From NCBI RefSeq assembly GCF_000768065.1, contig NZ_JRKM01000001.1, forward strand, positions 1,488,001 to 1,552,000: a stretch of 64,000 bases of DNA. The letters run 5' to 3'. This document shows positions 1 to 8,453 of this stretch, piece by piece (within the stretch, counting starts at the first letter, position 1; the number at the start of each line of letters is the position of its first letter). Source of the DNA: Aquabacterium sp. NJ1. Its GTDB lineage: Bacteria > Pseudomonadota > Gammaproteobacteria > Burkholderiales > Burkholderiaceae_C. The notes beneath the pieces were generated by a model. That model made no database searches and was not told the DNA's origin. It worked only from the letters and a program-made list of their open reading frames with translations. Both the position numbers and the translations under genes were made by a program.

Positions 1-3000
1 TGACCCATGGCGGCCTGCAGAACCTGGCCAGCTGGCAGCAGCAGTATTTCACCGTGGGCCCTGGTGACCGCGTCCTGCAATTCGCCTCCTTCAGCTTTGA
101 TGCCTGCACCTGGGAATGGGTCATGGCCCTGTGCCATGGCGCCAGCTTGTACCTGGCCACGAGCGAGGCACTCATGCCCGGCGACGCGCTGTACCGCACC
201 CTGGTCGAGCAGCGCATCACCCACGCCACCTTGCCCCCGGTTGCACTCAGCGCCATGGCCGACCAGGCCCACGCGGCCACGACCCAGGGCGCACCCTTGC
301 TGCCCGAGCTGCAAACCCTGATCGTGGCGGGTGAAGCCTGCCCCGCCAGCGTGCTGGCCACCTGGGCCCGAGGCCGGCGCTTCGTCAATGCCTACGGCCC
401 GACCGAAACCACCATCTGCGCAAGCGCCCATGAATGCCATGCCGACACACCCGATGGCCTCGTGCCCATCGGGCGCCCCATCGCCGGCACCCACATCCAC
501 GTGCTCAACCAGCATGGCCAGCCACAAGCCATCGGAGTCACCGGCGAGCTGTACATCGGCGGCTCGGGCGTGGCGCGTGCCTACCTCCGGCGCCCCGAGC
601 TGGATGCCGAACGCTTCGTGCCCGATCCCTTTGCCGCGCATCCGGGTGAGCGCCTGTACCGTACCGGTGACCTCGCCTGCTGGCGCCAGGATGGGTCGCT
701 GATTTACCTGGGCCGCAACGACCACCAGATCAAGCTGCGCGGCCTGCGGATCGAGTTGGGCGAGATCGAAGCCTGCCTGCGTCAGCACCCCGATGTGCGC
801 GACGCGGTGGTGTTGCCCCAAGCGGCATCCGCAGCGTCAGGCGATGGCAGCGCGCAACCGGATCTGCGCCTGGTCGCGTTCGTCGTGCCCAGGGCGCAGG
901 CCGACGCAGCCGCAACGCCGCAAGGGCTGCAACAGGATCTGTACCAAAGCCTGCGCCAGGCCTTGCCCACCCACATGCTGCCGAGTGGCATCCTCACCGT
1001 TCCCAGCCTGCCGCTGACCCCCAATGGCAAGGTGGACCGCGCGGCCCTGCTCGAAGCCAGCCAGCAAGCCCATCAAGCCGCCCCTGCCCGCACACCAGAA
1101 GACAGCCCCCGCAACGAGCTGGAGCGCGCGCTGTGCCTGATTTGGCAAGACACCCTGGGCCTGGATACCCCATGCGGCCGCCATGCAGACTTCTTCGCCC
1201 TGGGTGGCCACTCGCTGGCTGCGGCCCGGCTGATGAGCCGGGTCAGCGCGCTGGGCGTCCACCTGCCGCTCGCCCAGCTGTTCCTGAACCCGACGCCCGC
1301 TTTGCTCGCGGCAAGCGCCAGCGCACACACGCAGCCTGCGCATGAGGCCTCCCCCACATTGGCCTTGCGCGCACAAGGCCACAAGCCCGCCCTGTTCCTG
1401 CTGCCTGATCTGGCCGGTTCGGGCTTGCCTTACGTGGCACTCAGCCGCCTCATCGACACGGACCGGCCGGTTCATGCCCTCACGCTGCCCCGCCATGAAC
1501 AATCGGGCCAAGCAGCCTTCAGCTCGCTGACCCAACTGGCCGAGCTGCACGCACAAGCCATCCAGCAGGTACAAGCACACGGCCCCTATCACCTGGCGGG
1601 TTGGTCCGCGGGTGGGGTGCTGGCCTACGCCACGGCGGCACGCCTCGTGGCGCTGGGCGAGACGGTTGCCTACCTCGGTCTCATCGACGCGCCCTGCCCG
1701 GCCCCTTCTCCCACCACCACGCCAGGCGCCACGGCCGCCACACCACGCGAGGTGCTCCTGGCCTACCTGGCCAGCACCATCGACCTGGAAGCCCCCACGC
1801 ACCGCGCCCAACTGCAACGCTGGTCTGACACCCACGCCACGCCCCGCATCGAGCAAATCATCGACGAAGCCCATCGCGCCCGGCTGCTGCCAGCAGAACT
1901 CGATGCCCAAGCCATCGGCCCTCTGCTGGCCCAGGCCAGCACGCTCGCCCACCTCGTGCAGCACAGCCCCTTGCCGCCGCTGGCCATGGCGGGCCCGCTG
2001 CACTACTACGCCGCGTCAGGAGGTGAAGCACAACAGGTTCAGGCCTGGCGCCGCACCCTGGCGGGCCAGCTCATCGTGCACCCCATCGAGGCAGACCACT
2101 GGTCCATCCTGCGCGCGCCTGCAGTCGACACGCTGGCCCAGCACATCAACCAGGCCCTTCAGCAGGCCACGCCAGCCGCGGCGCCCACAAGCCCGCGCCT
2201 CGCCTCGCTCATCTCCGCGCCACAAGGCGCCAACAGCTCAGCCGTGGTGGCCATCCAGGCCGGCTCCTCAGCCGAGGCCACCGTGGTCTGCATCCCCGGT
2301 GCCGGTGCCCACGTCACCTGCTTCGTGCCCTTGACGCAGGCACTGGGCCCGCATATCCCCGTGCTGGGCCTGCAGCCTCGTGGCCTGGACGGCCAGGCCG
2401 CGCCCTTTGACACCGTGGAAGAAGCCGCAAGGCACCACGTGCAGGCGCTGCTGGCGCTGGGCCTGCCTCGCCCCATCACCCTGGTCGGCCACTCCTTTGG
2501 TGGCTGGATCGCGTTCGAGGTGGCCCGGCAACTGCGCGAAGCCGGCCGCCCCATCGGCCAACTCGTCCTGCTCGACAGCACGCCGCCCTCCATCCAGGGC
2601 GCGGCCGGCCGCCAGTTCGACCGGCTGAACGCCCTCATCGAACTCACACGCCTGCTCGCCCAGCAAGCTGGCCAGGCACTCCCGCTGCGCCGCGAGGCAC
2701 TCGCCGCCATGGGCCCCGAAGAACAAGTTGCCGCGCTGCACCGCGCGATGATCCAGGCCGGCCTGCTGGGCCCGGCCAGCCAGACCAGCAGCGTGGTCCA
2801 TCTGGTGCGCGTGTTCCACGCCAACCTCAACACGCGCTACATGCCGCTGGCCGAGCTGGACGTCGACACCCTCATCGTCTGCGCCCAGGACACCCCATCC
2901 GGCCAGGACCGCGCCACGCCCTGGCTGCGATTCGTCCCGCGGGCCCGCGTCCAGCCCATACCGGGCAACCACGTGAGCATGCTGCAGCAACCCCACATTG

Positions 3001-3116
3001 ATATAGTCGCTGCGAAGCTTGGGCAACACCAGGCGCCGGACACCCCACGCAGCAAGCACCACGCACACGGCCCTGCATCGGCCCAGGCGCCCAGCTTGCA
3101 GCGCAGCCAAACCTGA
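1..3116 (+). CDS. Nonribosomal peptide synthetase, C-terminal part (A-PCP-TE-TE)
   Basis: The reading frame is open from the left edge, so this is the 3' end of a larger NRPS gene. Visible in order: the second half of an adenylation domain ([10 protein letters not shown] near 80, YGPTE at 393, YRTGD and NGKVDR), a carrier domain with phosphopantetheine motif LGGHSL (Ser codon 1212), a thioesterase with GWSAGG (Ser codon 1605), and a second thioesterase with GHSFGG (Ser codon 2493). The adenylation domain selects and loads the last amino acid, and the thioesterases release or cyclise the product. Residues lining the A-domain pocket read D-A-W-T-I-A-A-I-C-K when aligned by eye to gramicidin synthetase GrsA, a phenylalanine-type code. 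The condensation domain lies upstream and is not seen. A TetR gene follows after 13 bases. Confidence 0.93.
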   Translation, partial: THGGLQNLASWQQQYFTVGPGDRVLQFASFSFDACTWEWVMALCHGASLYLATSEALMPGDALYRTLVEQRITHATLPPVALSAMADQAHAATTQGAPLLPELQTLIVAGEACPASVLATWARGRRFVNAYGPTETTICASAHECHADTPDGLVPIGRPIAGTHIHVLNQHGQPQAIGVTGELYIGGSGVARAYLRRPELDAERFVPDPFAAHPGERLYRTGDLACWRQDGSLIYLGRNDHQIKLRGLRIELGEIEACLRQHPDVRDAVVLPQAASAASGDGSAQPDLRLVAFVVPRAQADAAATPQGLQQDLYQSLRQALPTHMLPSGILTVPSLPLTPNGKVDRAALLEASQQAHQAAPARTPEDSPRNELERALCLIWQDTLGLDTPCGRHADFFALGGHSLAAARLMSRVSALGVHLPLAQLFLNPTPALLAASASAHTQPAHEASPTLALRAQGHKPALFLLPDLAGSGLPYVALSRLIDTDRPVHALTLPRHEQSGQAAFSSLTQLAELHAQAIQQVQAHGPYHLAGWSAGGVLAYATAARLVALGETVAYLGLIDAPCPAPSPTTTPGATAATPREVLLAYLASTIDLEAPTHRAQLQRWSDTHATPRIEQIIDEAHRARLLPAELDAQAIGPLLAQASTLAHLVQHSPLPPLAMAGPLHYYAASGGEAQQVQAWRRTLAGQLIVHPIEADHWSILRAPAVDTLAQHINQALQQATPAAAPTSPRLASLISAPQGANSSAVVAIQAGSSAEATVVCIPGAGAHVTCFVPLTQALGPHIPVLGLQPRGLDGQAAPFDTVEEAARHHVQALLALGLPRPITLVGHSFGGWIAFEVARQLREAGRPIGQLVLLDSTPPSIQGAAGRQFDRLNALIELTRLLAQQAGQALPLRREALAAMGPEEQVAALHRAMIQAGLLGPASQTSSVVHLVRVFHANLNTRYMPLAELDVDTLIVCAQDTPSGQDRATPWLRFVPRARVQPIPGNHVSMLQQPHIDIVAAKLGQHQAPDTPRSKHHAHGPASAQAPSLQRSQT

Positions 3117-3129
3117 GGCAGTGAGGACC

Positions 3130-3906
3130 ATGAACCAGCGAAACTCCGCCCCCAATGTGACCCGCCCCTGGCGCGGCGAATCCGCAGACGACCGTCGCCA
3201 GCAGCGCCGCGAAAAGCTGCTGGAGGCCGCGCTGGACGCCTTCACCCAACACGGCATCGCCAAGACCACCATGCGCGACATCTGCGCCGGGGCACGCCTG
3301 ACCGAGCGCTACTTCTACGAATCCTTCAGCAGCACCGAACACGCCTTCGACCAGGTCTACGCCTTGCTCAAGACCGAGCTCGTCAAACGCGTCAGCACCG
3401 CCTTGTTCGCCGCCCCCAAGGACATCGAAAGCCTGGCCCGCGAAGGCCTGCGCGCCTTCTACACCTTCATCCAGGAAGACCCCCGCCGCGGCAAGATCAT
3501 GCTGATCGACGCCGTCAGCGCCAACCAGCTCAGCCTCGAACGCTCACGCGGCGCCTTGAAGGAATACGTCGTGCTGATGGAGCAACTGGCCGAAGACATG
3601 GTGCCCGCCAACGTGCGCAAGAGGCTGGATGTCGAATGGCTGGCCAGCGGCCTGCTGAGCCTGGCCATACAAGTGGGCGCCATGTGGATTGCCGACGGCA
3701 TGCGCCGCCCGGTGGACGAGGTGCTCGACTACAACCTGTATGCCTGGCGCGGCCTGCAAAGCTGGATGACGCAAGCCAGCGCCAGCGCCGCGCAGGCGGG
3801 CAGCAAGAGCCCACGGCTCAGCAGCGTGCCGTCAACTGCACCAACAGCCTCACCCTCACCTCGCTCAGGCAGCGCTGCCGGGCCAAAGCCCACGGGCAAG
3901 CCCTGA
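3130..3906 (+). CDS. TetR/AcrR family transcriptional regulator
   Basis: A 258-residue protein with an N-terminal TetR DNA-binding domain (about residues 25-75). Its core reads LLEAALDAFTQHGIAKTTMRDICAGARLTERYFYESF in pieces: an AALDAF helix, the ITKTT-like turn and the recognition helix ending in YFYESF. The ATG at 3130 follows GTGAGGACC and sits 13 bases after the NRPS stop. An in-frame upstream start would overlap the NRPS end and add a low-complexity leader, so it is not used. The C-terminal half is the ligand and dimer domain, and the last 30 residues are a Ser/Pro-rich tail. Its place between the NRPS and a permease suggests local control of peptide synthesis or export (inference). The ligand is unknown. 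Confidence 0.85.
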   Translation: MNQRNSAPNVTRPWRGESADDRRQQRREKLLEAALDAFTQHGIAKTTMRDICAGARLTERYFYESFSSTEHAFDQVYALLKTELVKRVSTALFAAPKDIESLAREGLRAFYTFIQEDPRRGKIMLIDAVSANQLSLERSRGALKEYVVLMEQLAEDMVPANVRKRLDVEWLASGLLSLAIQVGAMWIADGMRRPVDEVLDYNLYAWRGLQSWMTQASASAAQAGSKSPRLSSVPSTAPTASPSPRSGSAAGPKPTGKP

Positions 3907-3921
3907 GCCAAACACCAGCAC

Positions 3922-5085
3922 ATGGGCCTGCTCCAACTTGCCATCCGCAACGCCTTTCGGCACAGGCTCCGAACCCTGCTGACCGTGCTGGGCCTGGCCG
4001 TGGCCACCATGGCCTGCGGCCTGATCAACACGGTGATCGAAGCCTGGTACGCCAGCGCGGATGCCAGCTCCAGCACCCGCCTGATCACGCGCTCGGCCGT
4101 CTCCTTCACCCACCCGCTGCCGCTCACCCAGGCTCAGCAGATACGCAGCGTGCCCGGCGTTGCTTCGCTCACCTGGCTCACCTGGTTTGGCGGCATCCAC
4201 GGCAACAACCGCCAGCCCTTCACCAAGCTGGCCGTGGACGCTGACAGCTACTTCAGCGTCTACCCCGAATACCAGCTTGCCGACGCCCAACTGCGCGCCT
4301 TCCAGCAAGACAAACAAGGCGCCGTCATCGGCCCCAAACTCGCCGCCACCCTGGGCCTCAAGATCGGTGACACCCTGCCCATCCGCGGCGACAAATACCC
4401 TGGCGCCTGGGCCTTCACCATCCGGGGCATCTACCAGCCGCGCGACCACAAGGCCGACGACGCACTCATGCTCGTGCATTGGGACCTGCTCGCCGGCACG
4501 CTCCGGGCCCGGCTGGGCAGCAACACACCCGATCTCATCGGCGTCTACGTCGTGGGCATCGACGACGCGGGCCTCGCACCGGCCGTGTCAGCACGCATCG
4601 ACGCCCTCTTCCAGGATTCGGCCGCCGCCACCAAGACCCAAAGCGAGCGCTCGTACCAACTGTCCATCGTGGCCATGAGCCGCAACGTGCTGCTGTGGTT
4701 GCGCATCGTCAGCATGGGCCTCATCGTGATCAGCCTGCTGGTGCTGGCCAACGCCATCACCATGTCGGCCACAGAACGCCTGCGCGAATACGCCACGCTC
4801 AAGGCCCTGGGCTTCTCGCCGGCTTACGTGGCCACCCTGCTGTTGAGCGAAAGCATGGTGATCGCAGGCCTGGCCGTGCTGGCGGGCATCGCCCTCACCT
4901 ACCCGGCGTCGGCCTTGTTCGTGTCTTCCGTGGGCAGCCTGGTTGATGGCTACACGGTGTCGCCGGGCACCTTGCGCATGCAAGCCAGTTTCGCGCTGCT
5001 TGTGGGCCTGCTCGCAGCCGTGGTGCCAGCGTGGCGGATGTCTCGCGTCAACGTGGCCCAAGCGCTCAGCGGGCTGGCAACTTGA
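3922..5085 (+). CDS. FtsX/MacB-type ABC transporter permease
   Basis: A 387-residue integral membrane protein of the FtsX/LolCE/MacB permease fold. It has one N-terminal transmembrane helix (residues about 15-40, RTLLTVLGLAVATMACGLI), a long periplasmic domain, and three C-terminal helices (around VSMGLIVISLLVLANAI, MVIAGLAVLAGIALTY and ALLVGLLAAVVPAW). Such permeases pair with an ABC ATPase and move lipoproteins, peptides or drugs mechanically. No ATPase or membrane-fusion partner lies in the window, so the partner is probably encoded upstream of the NRPS or elsewhere. It starts 15 bases after the TetR stop, so co-transcription with the NRPS block is likely. Export of the NRPS product is an inference. 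Confidence 0.82.
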   Translation: MGLLQLAIRNAFRHRLRTLLTVLGLAVATMACGLINTVIEAWYASADASSSTRLITRSAVSFTHPLPLTQAQQIRSVPGVASLTWLTWFGGIHGNNRQPFTKLAVDADSYFSVYPEYQLADAQLRAFQQDKQGAVIGPKLAATLGLKIGDTLPIRGDKYPGAWAFTIRGIYQPRDHKADDALMLVHWDLLAGTLRARLGSNTPDLIGVYVVGIDDAGLAPAVSARIDALFQDSAAATKTQSERSYQLSIVAMSRNVLLWLRIVSMGLIVISLLVLANAITMSATERLREYATLKALGFSPAYVATLLLSESMVIAGLAVLAGIALTYPASALFVSSVGSLVDGYTVSPGTLRMQASFALLVGLLAAVVPAWRMSRVNVAQALSGLAT

Positions 5086-5099
5086 GCCCGCCGCAGCCC

Positions 5100-6128
5100 T
5101 CAAAGCGCCACGCACTGCACAGCCAGCCACGCCATCGCGGTCAAAGCGACCAGCGAAGCCGTCACCACCAGTGAGAGCCGAGGGCCGGCCGCCGCGACAT
5201 GCCGAAGGTTGACGCTCAGGCCCAGCGCCGCCATGGCAATCAGAGTCAACCAACGACTCAGGGCTTGCGCCCCATCAGCCCAGGCCGGCGCGATGCCCCC
5301 GGTGGCGCTCACAGATGCCAGCACCAGAAACGCCACGATGAAGCCCGGCAGCACATCGCCCCACCGGCGTGCAGGCAGCGAACTGGGCTGGTGGCCGCCA
5401 GATCGTCTGGCATGCAGCATCGCCAAGGTCAGCACCACGGGGCCCAACATCAGCACGCGAATCAGCTTCACCATCGTGCCCAGTTGCACCGCCATCGGCC
5501 CCATGGGCGCGGCGGCGGCGAGCACCTGCGGCACGGCATAGACGGTCAAGCCGGCCAGGATGCCACTCGCCGCAGGCCCCAGGCGCAGCGCAGCGGCCAA
5601 GTGCGGCATGCCCATGACAACGGCGATGCCCAGCACCGCGGTGAAGGCCGCAGAGGTGGCCACATCCTCATGGTCAGCCTTGATGACCGGGGCCACCGCC
5701 GCAATGGCAGAGTTGCCGCAAATGGCGTTGCCGCACGCGATCAAGGTCGCCATGCCATGAGGCACCCGCATCAAACGCGCCATCACATACGTGGTGCAGA
5801 TGGAAGCCACCACGGTGATCACGATCGCCGCCAGCAAGCCGGCACCCATCGTCTTCAGAACGTGGACATGAATCGTGCAGCCCATCAGCACAACAGCCCA
5901 CTCCAGCAGCCTGGACGCGGCGAAGTGCGTGCCGCTCAAGCAGCGCTGAGGCAGCCCCCAGGCCGTCCGAACCGTTGCGCCGATCAGGATGGCGAGGACC
6001 AGCGGCTCGATGACAGAGCGCCCGAATGCCACTTCCAGCACGTGGGCTGCAGCAGCCGATACCAGTGCGACGAGTGCACTCAGGATCAAGCCCGCTACGA
6101 GTTCGGAGGGGTTTTTCGTGTTTGCCAT
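5100..6128 (-). CDS. yeiH: YeiH family (UPF0324) membrane transporter
   Basis: A hydrophobic protein of about 342 residues with roughly ten transmembrane segments. Features of the UPF0324/YeiH (PSE) family, annotated as putative sulfate exporters, are visible, including VLAILIGATVRTAWGLP near the N-terminus and CGNAICGNSAIAAVAPVI in the middle. I chose the ATG at 6128 (MANTKNPSEL). A longer start would place 12 extra polar residues into the regulator promoter. The gene is divergent from a LysR regulator of YeiE type, which is the classic yeiE-yeiH arrangement. It is convergent with the permease gene, leaving 14 bases between stops. The substrate is not established for most members. Confidence 0.82.
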   Translation of the reverse strand: MANTKNPSELVAGLILSALVALVSAAAAHVLEVAFGRSVIEPLVLAILIGATVRTAWGLPQRCLSGTHFAASRLLEWAVVLMGCTIHVHVLKTMGAGLLAAIVITVVASICTTYVMARLMRVPHGMATLIACGNAICGNSAIAAVAPVIKADHEDVATSAAFTAVLGIAVVMGMPHLAAALRLGPAASGILAGLTVYAVPQVLAAAAPMGPMAVQLGTMVKLIRVLMLGPVVLTLAMLHARRSGGHQPSSLPARRWGDVLPGFIVAFLVLASVSATGGIAPAWADGAQALSRWLTLIAMAALGLSVNLRHVAAAGPRLSLVVTASLVALTAMAWLAVQCVAL

Positions 6129-6204
6129 GCCCACACGATGCCGCCCGGCGTTCAATTCGTCCAATCGATTGTTTTCAGCAAATCAATCAGATATCCTGAT
6201 CGAT
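6129..6204. promoter_or_regulatory. Divergent promoter region with inverted repeats
   Basis: The 76 bases between the transporter and LysR starts contain two overlapping inverted repeats. GATTG at 6167-6171 pairs with CAATC at 6184-6188, and TCAG at 6187-6190 pairs with CTGA at 6196-6199 around ATATC. LysR proteins usually bind such dyads between themselves and their target. The promoter role is inferred from position. Confidence 0.5.
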
Positions 6205-7095
6205 ATGACACTGGATCAATTGCGCGTTTTCGTGGCGGTGGCCGAAGAGATGAACATGAGGCGGGCCTCGGAGCGCGTCCACCTCTCTCAGCCTGCAGTC
6301 AGTGCGGCCATCTCTGCTCTGGAAGAGCGATATGCATTGCCCCTGTTTGACCGCGTTGGGCGCGGCCTTTTGCTGACCGAGGCCGGGCAGTTGCTGCTCC
6401 CCGAAGCCCGCGCCATCCTGGCAAGGGTTCAGCATGCGCGTGCCATGTTGACCGAGCTGGCGGGCCTGGAGCGCGGTGAGGTCCGCATTGCCGCGAGCCA
6501 GACGGTCGCCACGTATTGGCTACCACCCCGCATGGCCCGGTTCGCCACCCTGGTGCCCAAGGTGAGATTGACACTGCAGGTGGGCAACACCCAATGCGCC
6601 GTCGATCAGGTGCTCAACGCGGAGGCGGATCTGGCTTTCATCGAGGGGCTGGTGGACGCCCCCAACCTGGAGGTGGCGCCCGTTGGGGCCGACCAGATCG
6701 GCCTCTTCGCGGCGGTGGGGCACCCTCTGACCCGCAGGCGGCCGCGCTTGCGTGACTTGATGAATGCGCGCTGGGTCATGCGGGAACAAGGATCTGGCAC
6801 CCGCGTTCACCTCGAAGAGGCCTTATCCGCCGCTGGTTGCGACATCGCCGCCCTGAATGTGGCCCTGGAACTGCCATCCAACGGCGCCGTGCTGGAGGCG
6901 CTGCCTGGCAGCGATCTGATTGCCGCCACCTCAGAACTGGCCGCGACGGCGCGCATTCAAGCGGGCCATCTTGCGCGCGTGCGTTGGCCCGTTCCGGCAC
7001 GACACTTCTACATGCTCACCCACAGGCAACGCACCCTGGGCAAAGCCGCTGCCGCCTTTGTCAATGCGACCAGAGACGGGGCCTCGCTGGCTTGA
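6205..7095 (+). CDS. yeiE: LysR family regulator (YeiE-like)
   Basis: A 296-residue LysR-type regulator. The N-terminal winged helix-turn-helix reads LDQLRVFVAVAEEMNMRRAS then HLSQPAVSAAISALEE, and it is followed by the effector-binding domain. The ATG at 6205 gives the canonical MTLDQLRVF start. The longer in-frame extension would run through the neighbour's promoter and coding region. Divergent placement next to a YeiH-type transporter matches the yeiE/yeiH pair of enterobacteria. There YeiE responds to sulfur or iron related signals, though the ligand here cannot be told. The C-terminal domain (RVRWPVPARHFYMLTHRQR) is typical of the CysB/YeiE branch. Confidence 0.85.
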   Translation: MTLDQLRVFVAVAEEMNMRRASERVHLSQPAVSAAISALEERYALPLFDRVGRGLLLTEAGQLLLPEARAILARVQHARAMLTELAGLERGEVRIAASQTVATYWLPPRMARFATLVPKVRLTLQVGNTQCAVDQVLNAEADLAFIEGLVDAPNLEVAPVGADQIGLFAAVGHPLTRRRPRLRDLMNARWVMREQGSGTRVHLEEALSAAGCDIAALNVALELPSNGAVLEALPGSDLIAATSELAATARIQAGHLARVRWPVPARHFYMLTHRQRTLGKAAAAFVNATRDGASLA

Positions 7096-7297
7096 TGAGC
7101 CTGAGGTCGTCGTTCTTCAGGTTGACGGCGCTGACATCCACTCGGCAGATACGGCTGTGAAGGCGTTGGCTGGCTGATTGCTGCCCCCAAGTTTTGATGT
7201 CAGTTTCGGCGCCTGCCTGAAGTTGACATTCGTGAGCCCCCATCCGCATCACCATCGGTCAGTTGTGCAGAGGTTTCACGAAAAAGTCCTGACGCGA

Positions 7298-8320
7298 TCA
7301 ATTCATTTTGATCCGTGCGGCAGAGGGTGCATGCCCGAACCATCGCTTGAACGCCTGCGAGAAACTCGACAGATCGCTGAAACCCATGCGAGCCGCGATG
7401 TCGCTCAGCGACAGGGACTCATCAGCCAGCAATTCCTGCGCTTGGCGCCCCCGGACTTCAGCCACCAAAGCCCGGAACGACGTGCCTTCGTCTTGAAGCC
7501 GCCGCTTCAAAGTTCGGTCACTGATGCACATCGCCTGTGAGGCTTGGGGCAAGGTCGGTATCGCGTTCAGGGGTACCACGGCCAGGTACTGACGCACCCA
7601 TTCCTGCGTGCTCAAGCGCGCGCGTCGGCGCTCCAGCAAATCGAGGCAGGCTCGCTCACACATGGCCACGGTGATGGGGTTGGCTTGCGGCAAACGAAGG
7701 TCCAGCAGCTTGCGGTCAAACGACAGGCTGTTGGCCTTTCCGCCAAACGCCAATTGCACGCCCGTCTCGCGCTGGATCGTGCTCAGCACCGAAGCGTCGG
7801 GCCGATGCGCGTGCTTGAGCGTGAAACTCGACAACGCGAACGCCGGCCCCAGCGTCTCCCGCATCAATCGGGACGCGGCGGCCATGTCTCGTTCCAGCAG
7901 GAATTGCCGGACATCGGGCTCCACGTCCGGTTCGGCGAAGCGCACCGAGCAGACATCGTCATCGAGCTTGCTGGAAATGTCGCAGAAGGCGAACGTCAGC
8001 GGAATGAAGCGCAAGGCCAGCGTCAGCGCGTCAAGCGCCGTGGCGCTGCTGATCAGGCCGAGCCCCCAGAAGCCGTAAGAGGCGAAGTTGTAGCAAAGGC
8101 CAACCTCCAGCCCGAGCCCAGCTTGCTTCTGTCCCTTCACCAGGCGCTCGACCACGGCCAGTTCCTGGCGGGCGTCCAGTTCCACGCTGGAATCCACCAG
8201 ATCGGCCTCCTTGAGCCCGGTGCGCGCCAGCAGTCGGCCGGCATCCATGCCACGCCGCTGGCCGAATTCGACCAACAACTTGACGCTCGCCGCACTGCGC
8301 TTGTAGCTCCAGAAACTCAT
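7298..8320 (-). CDS. AraC family regulator (arabinose-binding-like N-domain)
   Basis: A 340-residue AraC/XylS protein. The first 190 residues form the 'arabinose-binding domain of AraC type' seen in OruR/ArgR-like regulators (RLLARTGLKEADLVD, then GFWGLGLISSATALDAL). The last 100 residues carry two helix-turn-helix motifs: SDRTLKRRLQDEGTSFRAL, and SDIAARMGFSDLSSFSQAF followed by KRWFG. It diverges from the Baeyer-Villiger fusion gene and so is its likely activator (inference). It is clearly paralogous to the AraC protein at 32562-33611, with the same MS(F/L)W start and the same TLKRRLQ(D/K)EGTSFR segment. Confidence 0.88.
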   Translation of the reverse strand: MSFWSYKRSAASVKLLVEFGQRRGMDAGRLLARTGLKEADLVDSSVELDARQELAVVERLVKGQKQAGLGLEVGLCYNFASYGFWGLGLISSATALDALTLALRFIPLTFAFCDISSKLDDDVCSVRFAEPDVEPDVRQFLLERDMAAASRLMRETLGPAFALSSFTLKHAHRPDASVLSTIQRETGVQLAFGGKANSLSFDRKLLDLRLPQANPITVAMCERACLDLLERRRARLSTQEWVRQYLAVVPLNAIPTLPQASQAMCISDRTLKRRLQDEGTSFRALVAEVRGRQAQELLADESLSLSDIAARMGFSDLSSFSQAFKRWFGHAPSAARIKMN

Positions 8321-8453
8321 GCCAACCTGTAAATGAGGGGGTGGCCTAAATCATAAAGCGTTTGACCTATCTCAACATTCACGAAGCATTCGATTCAAAC
8401 CATCATGCGGGCCATTGCCTCAACAAACTGCCGCACTGGCGGGTTTTCATCGC
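8321..8453. promoter_or_regulatory. Divergent promoter region, AraC gene / BVMO operon
   Basis: This 133-base spacer separates the divergent AraC regulator and the monooxygenase-esterase operon. It is A/T-richer than its flanks (AAATCATAAAGCG, ACATTCACGAAGCATTCG) and must hold both promoters. I see no clear perfect dyad or sigma-70 boxes. Confidence 0.4.

Noticed and set aside
837-2003. Long minus-strand open frame opposite the NRPS gene
   Set aside because: Shadow of a high-GC gene. Translation is low-complexity Arg/Gly/Ala and shows no family features.
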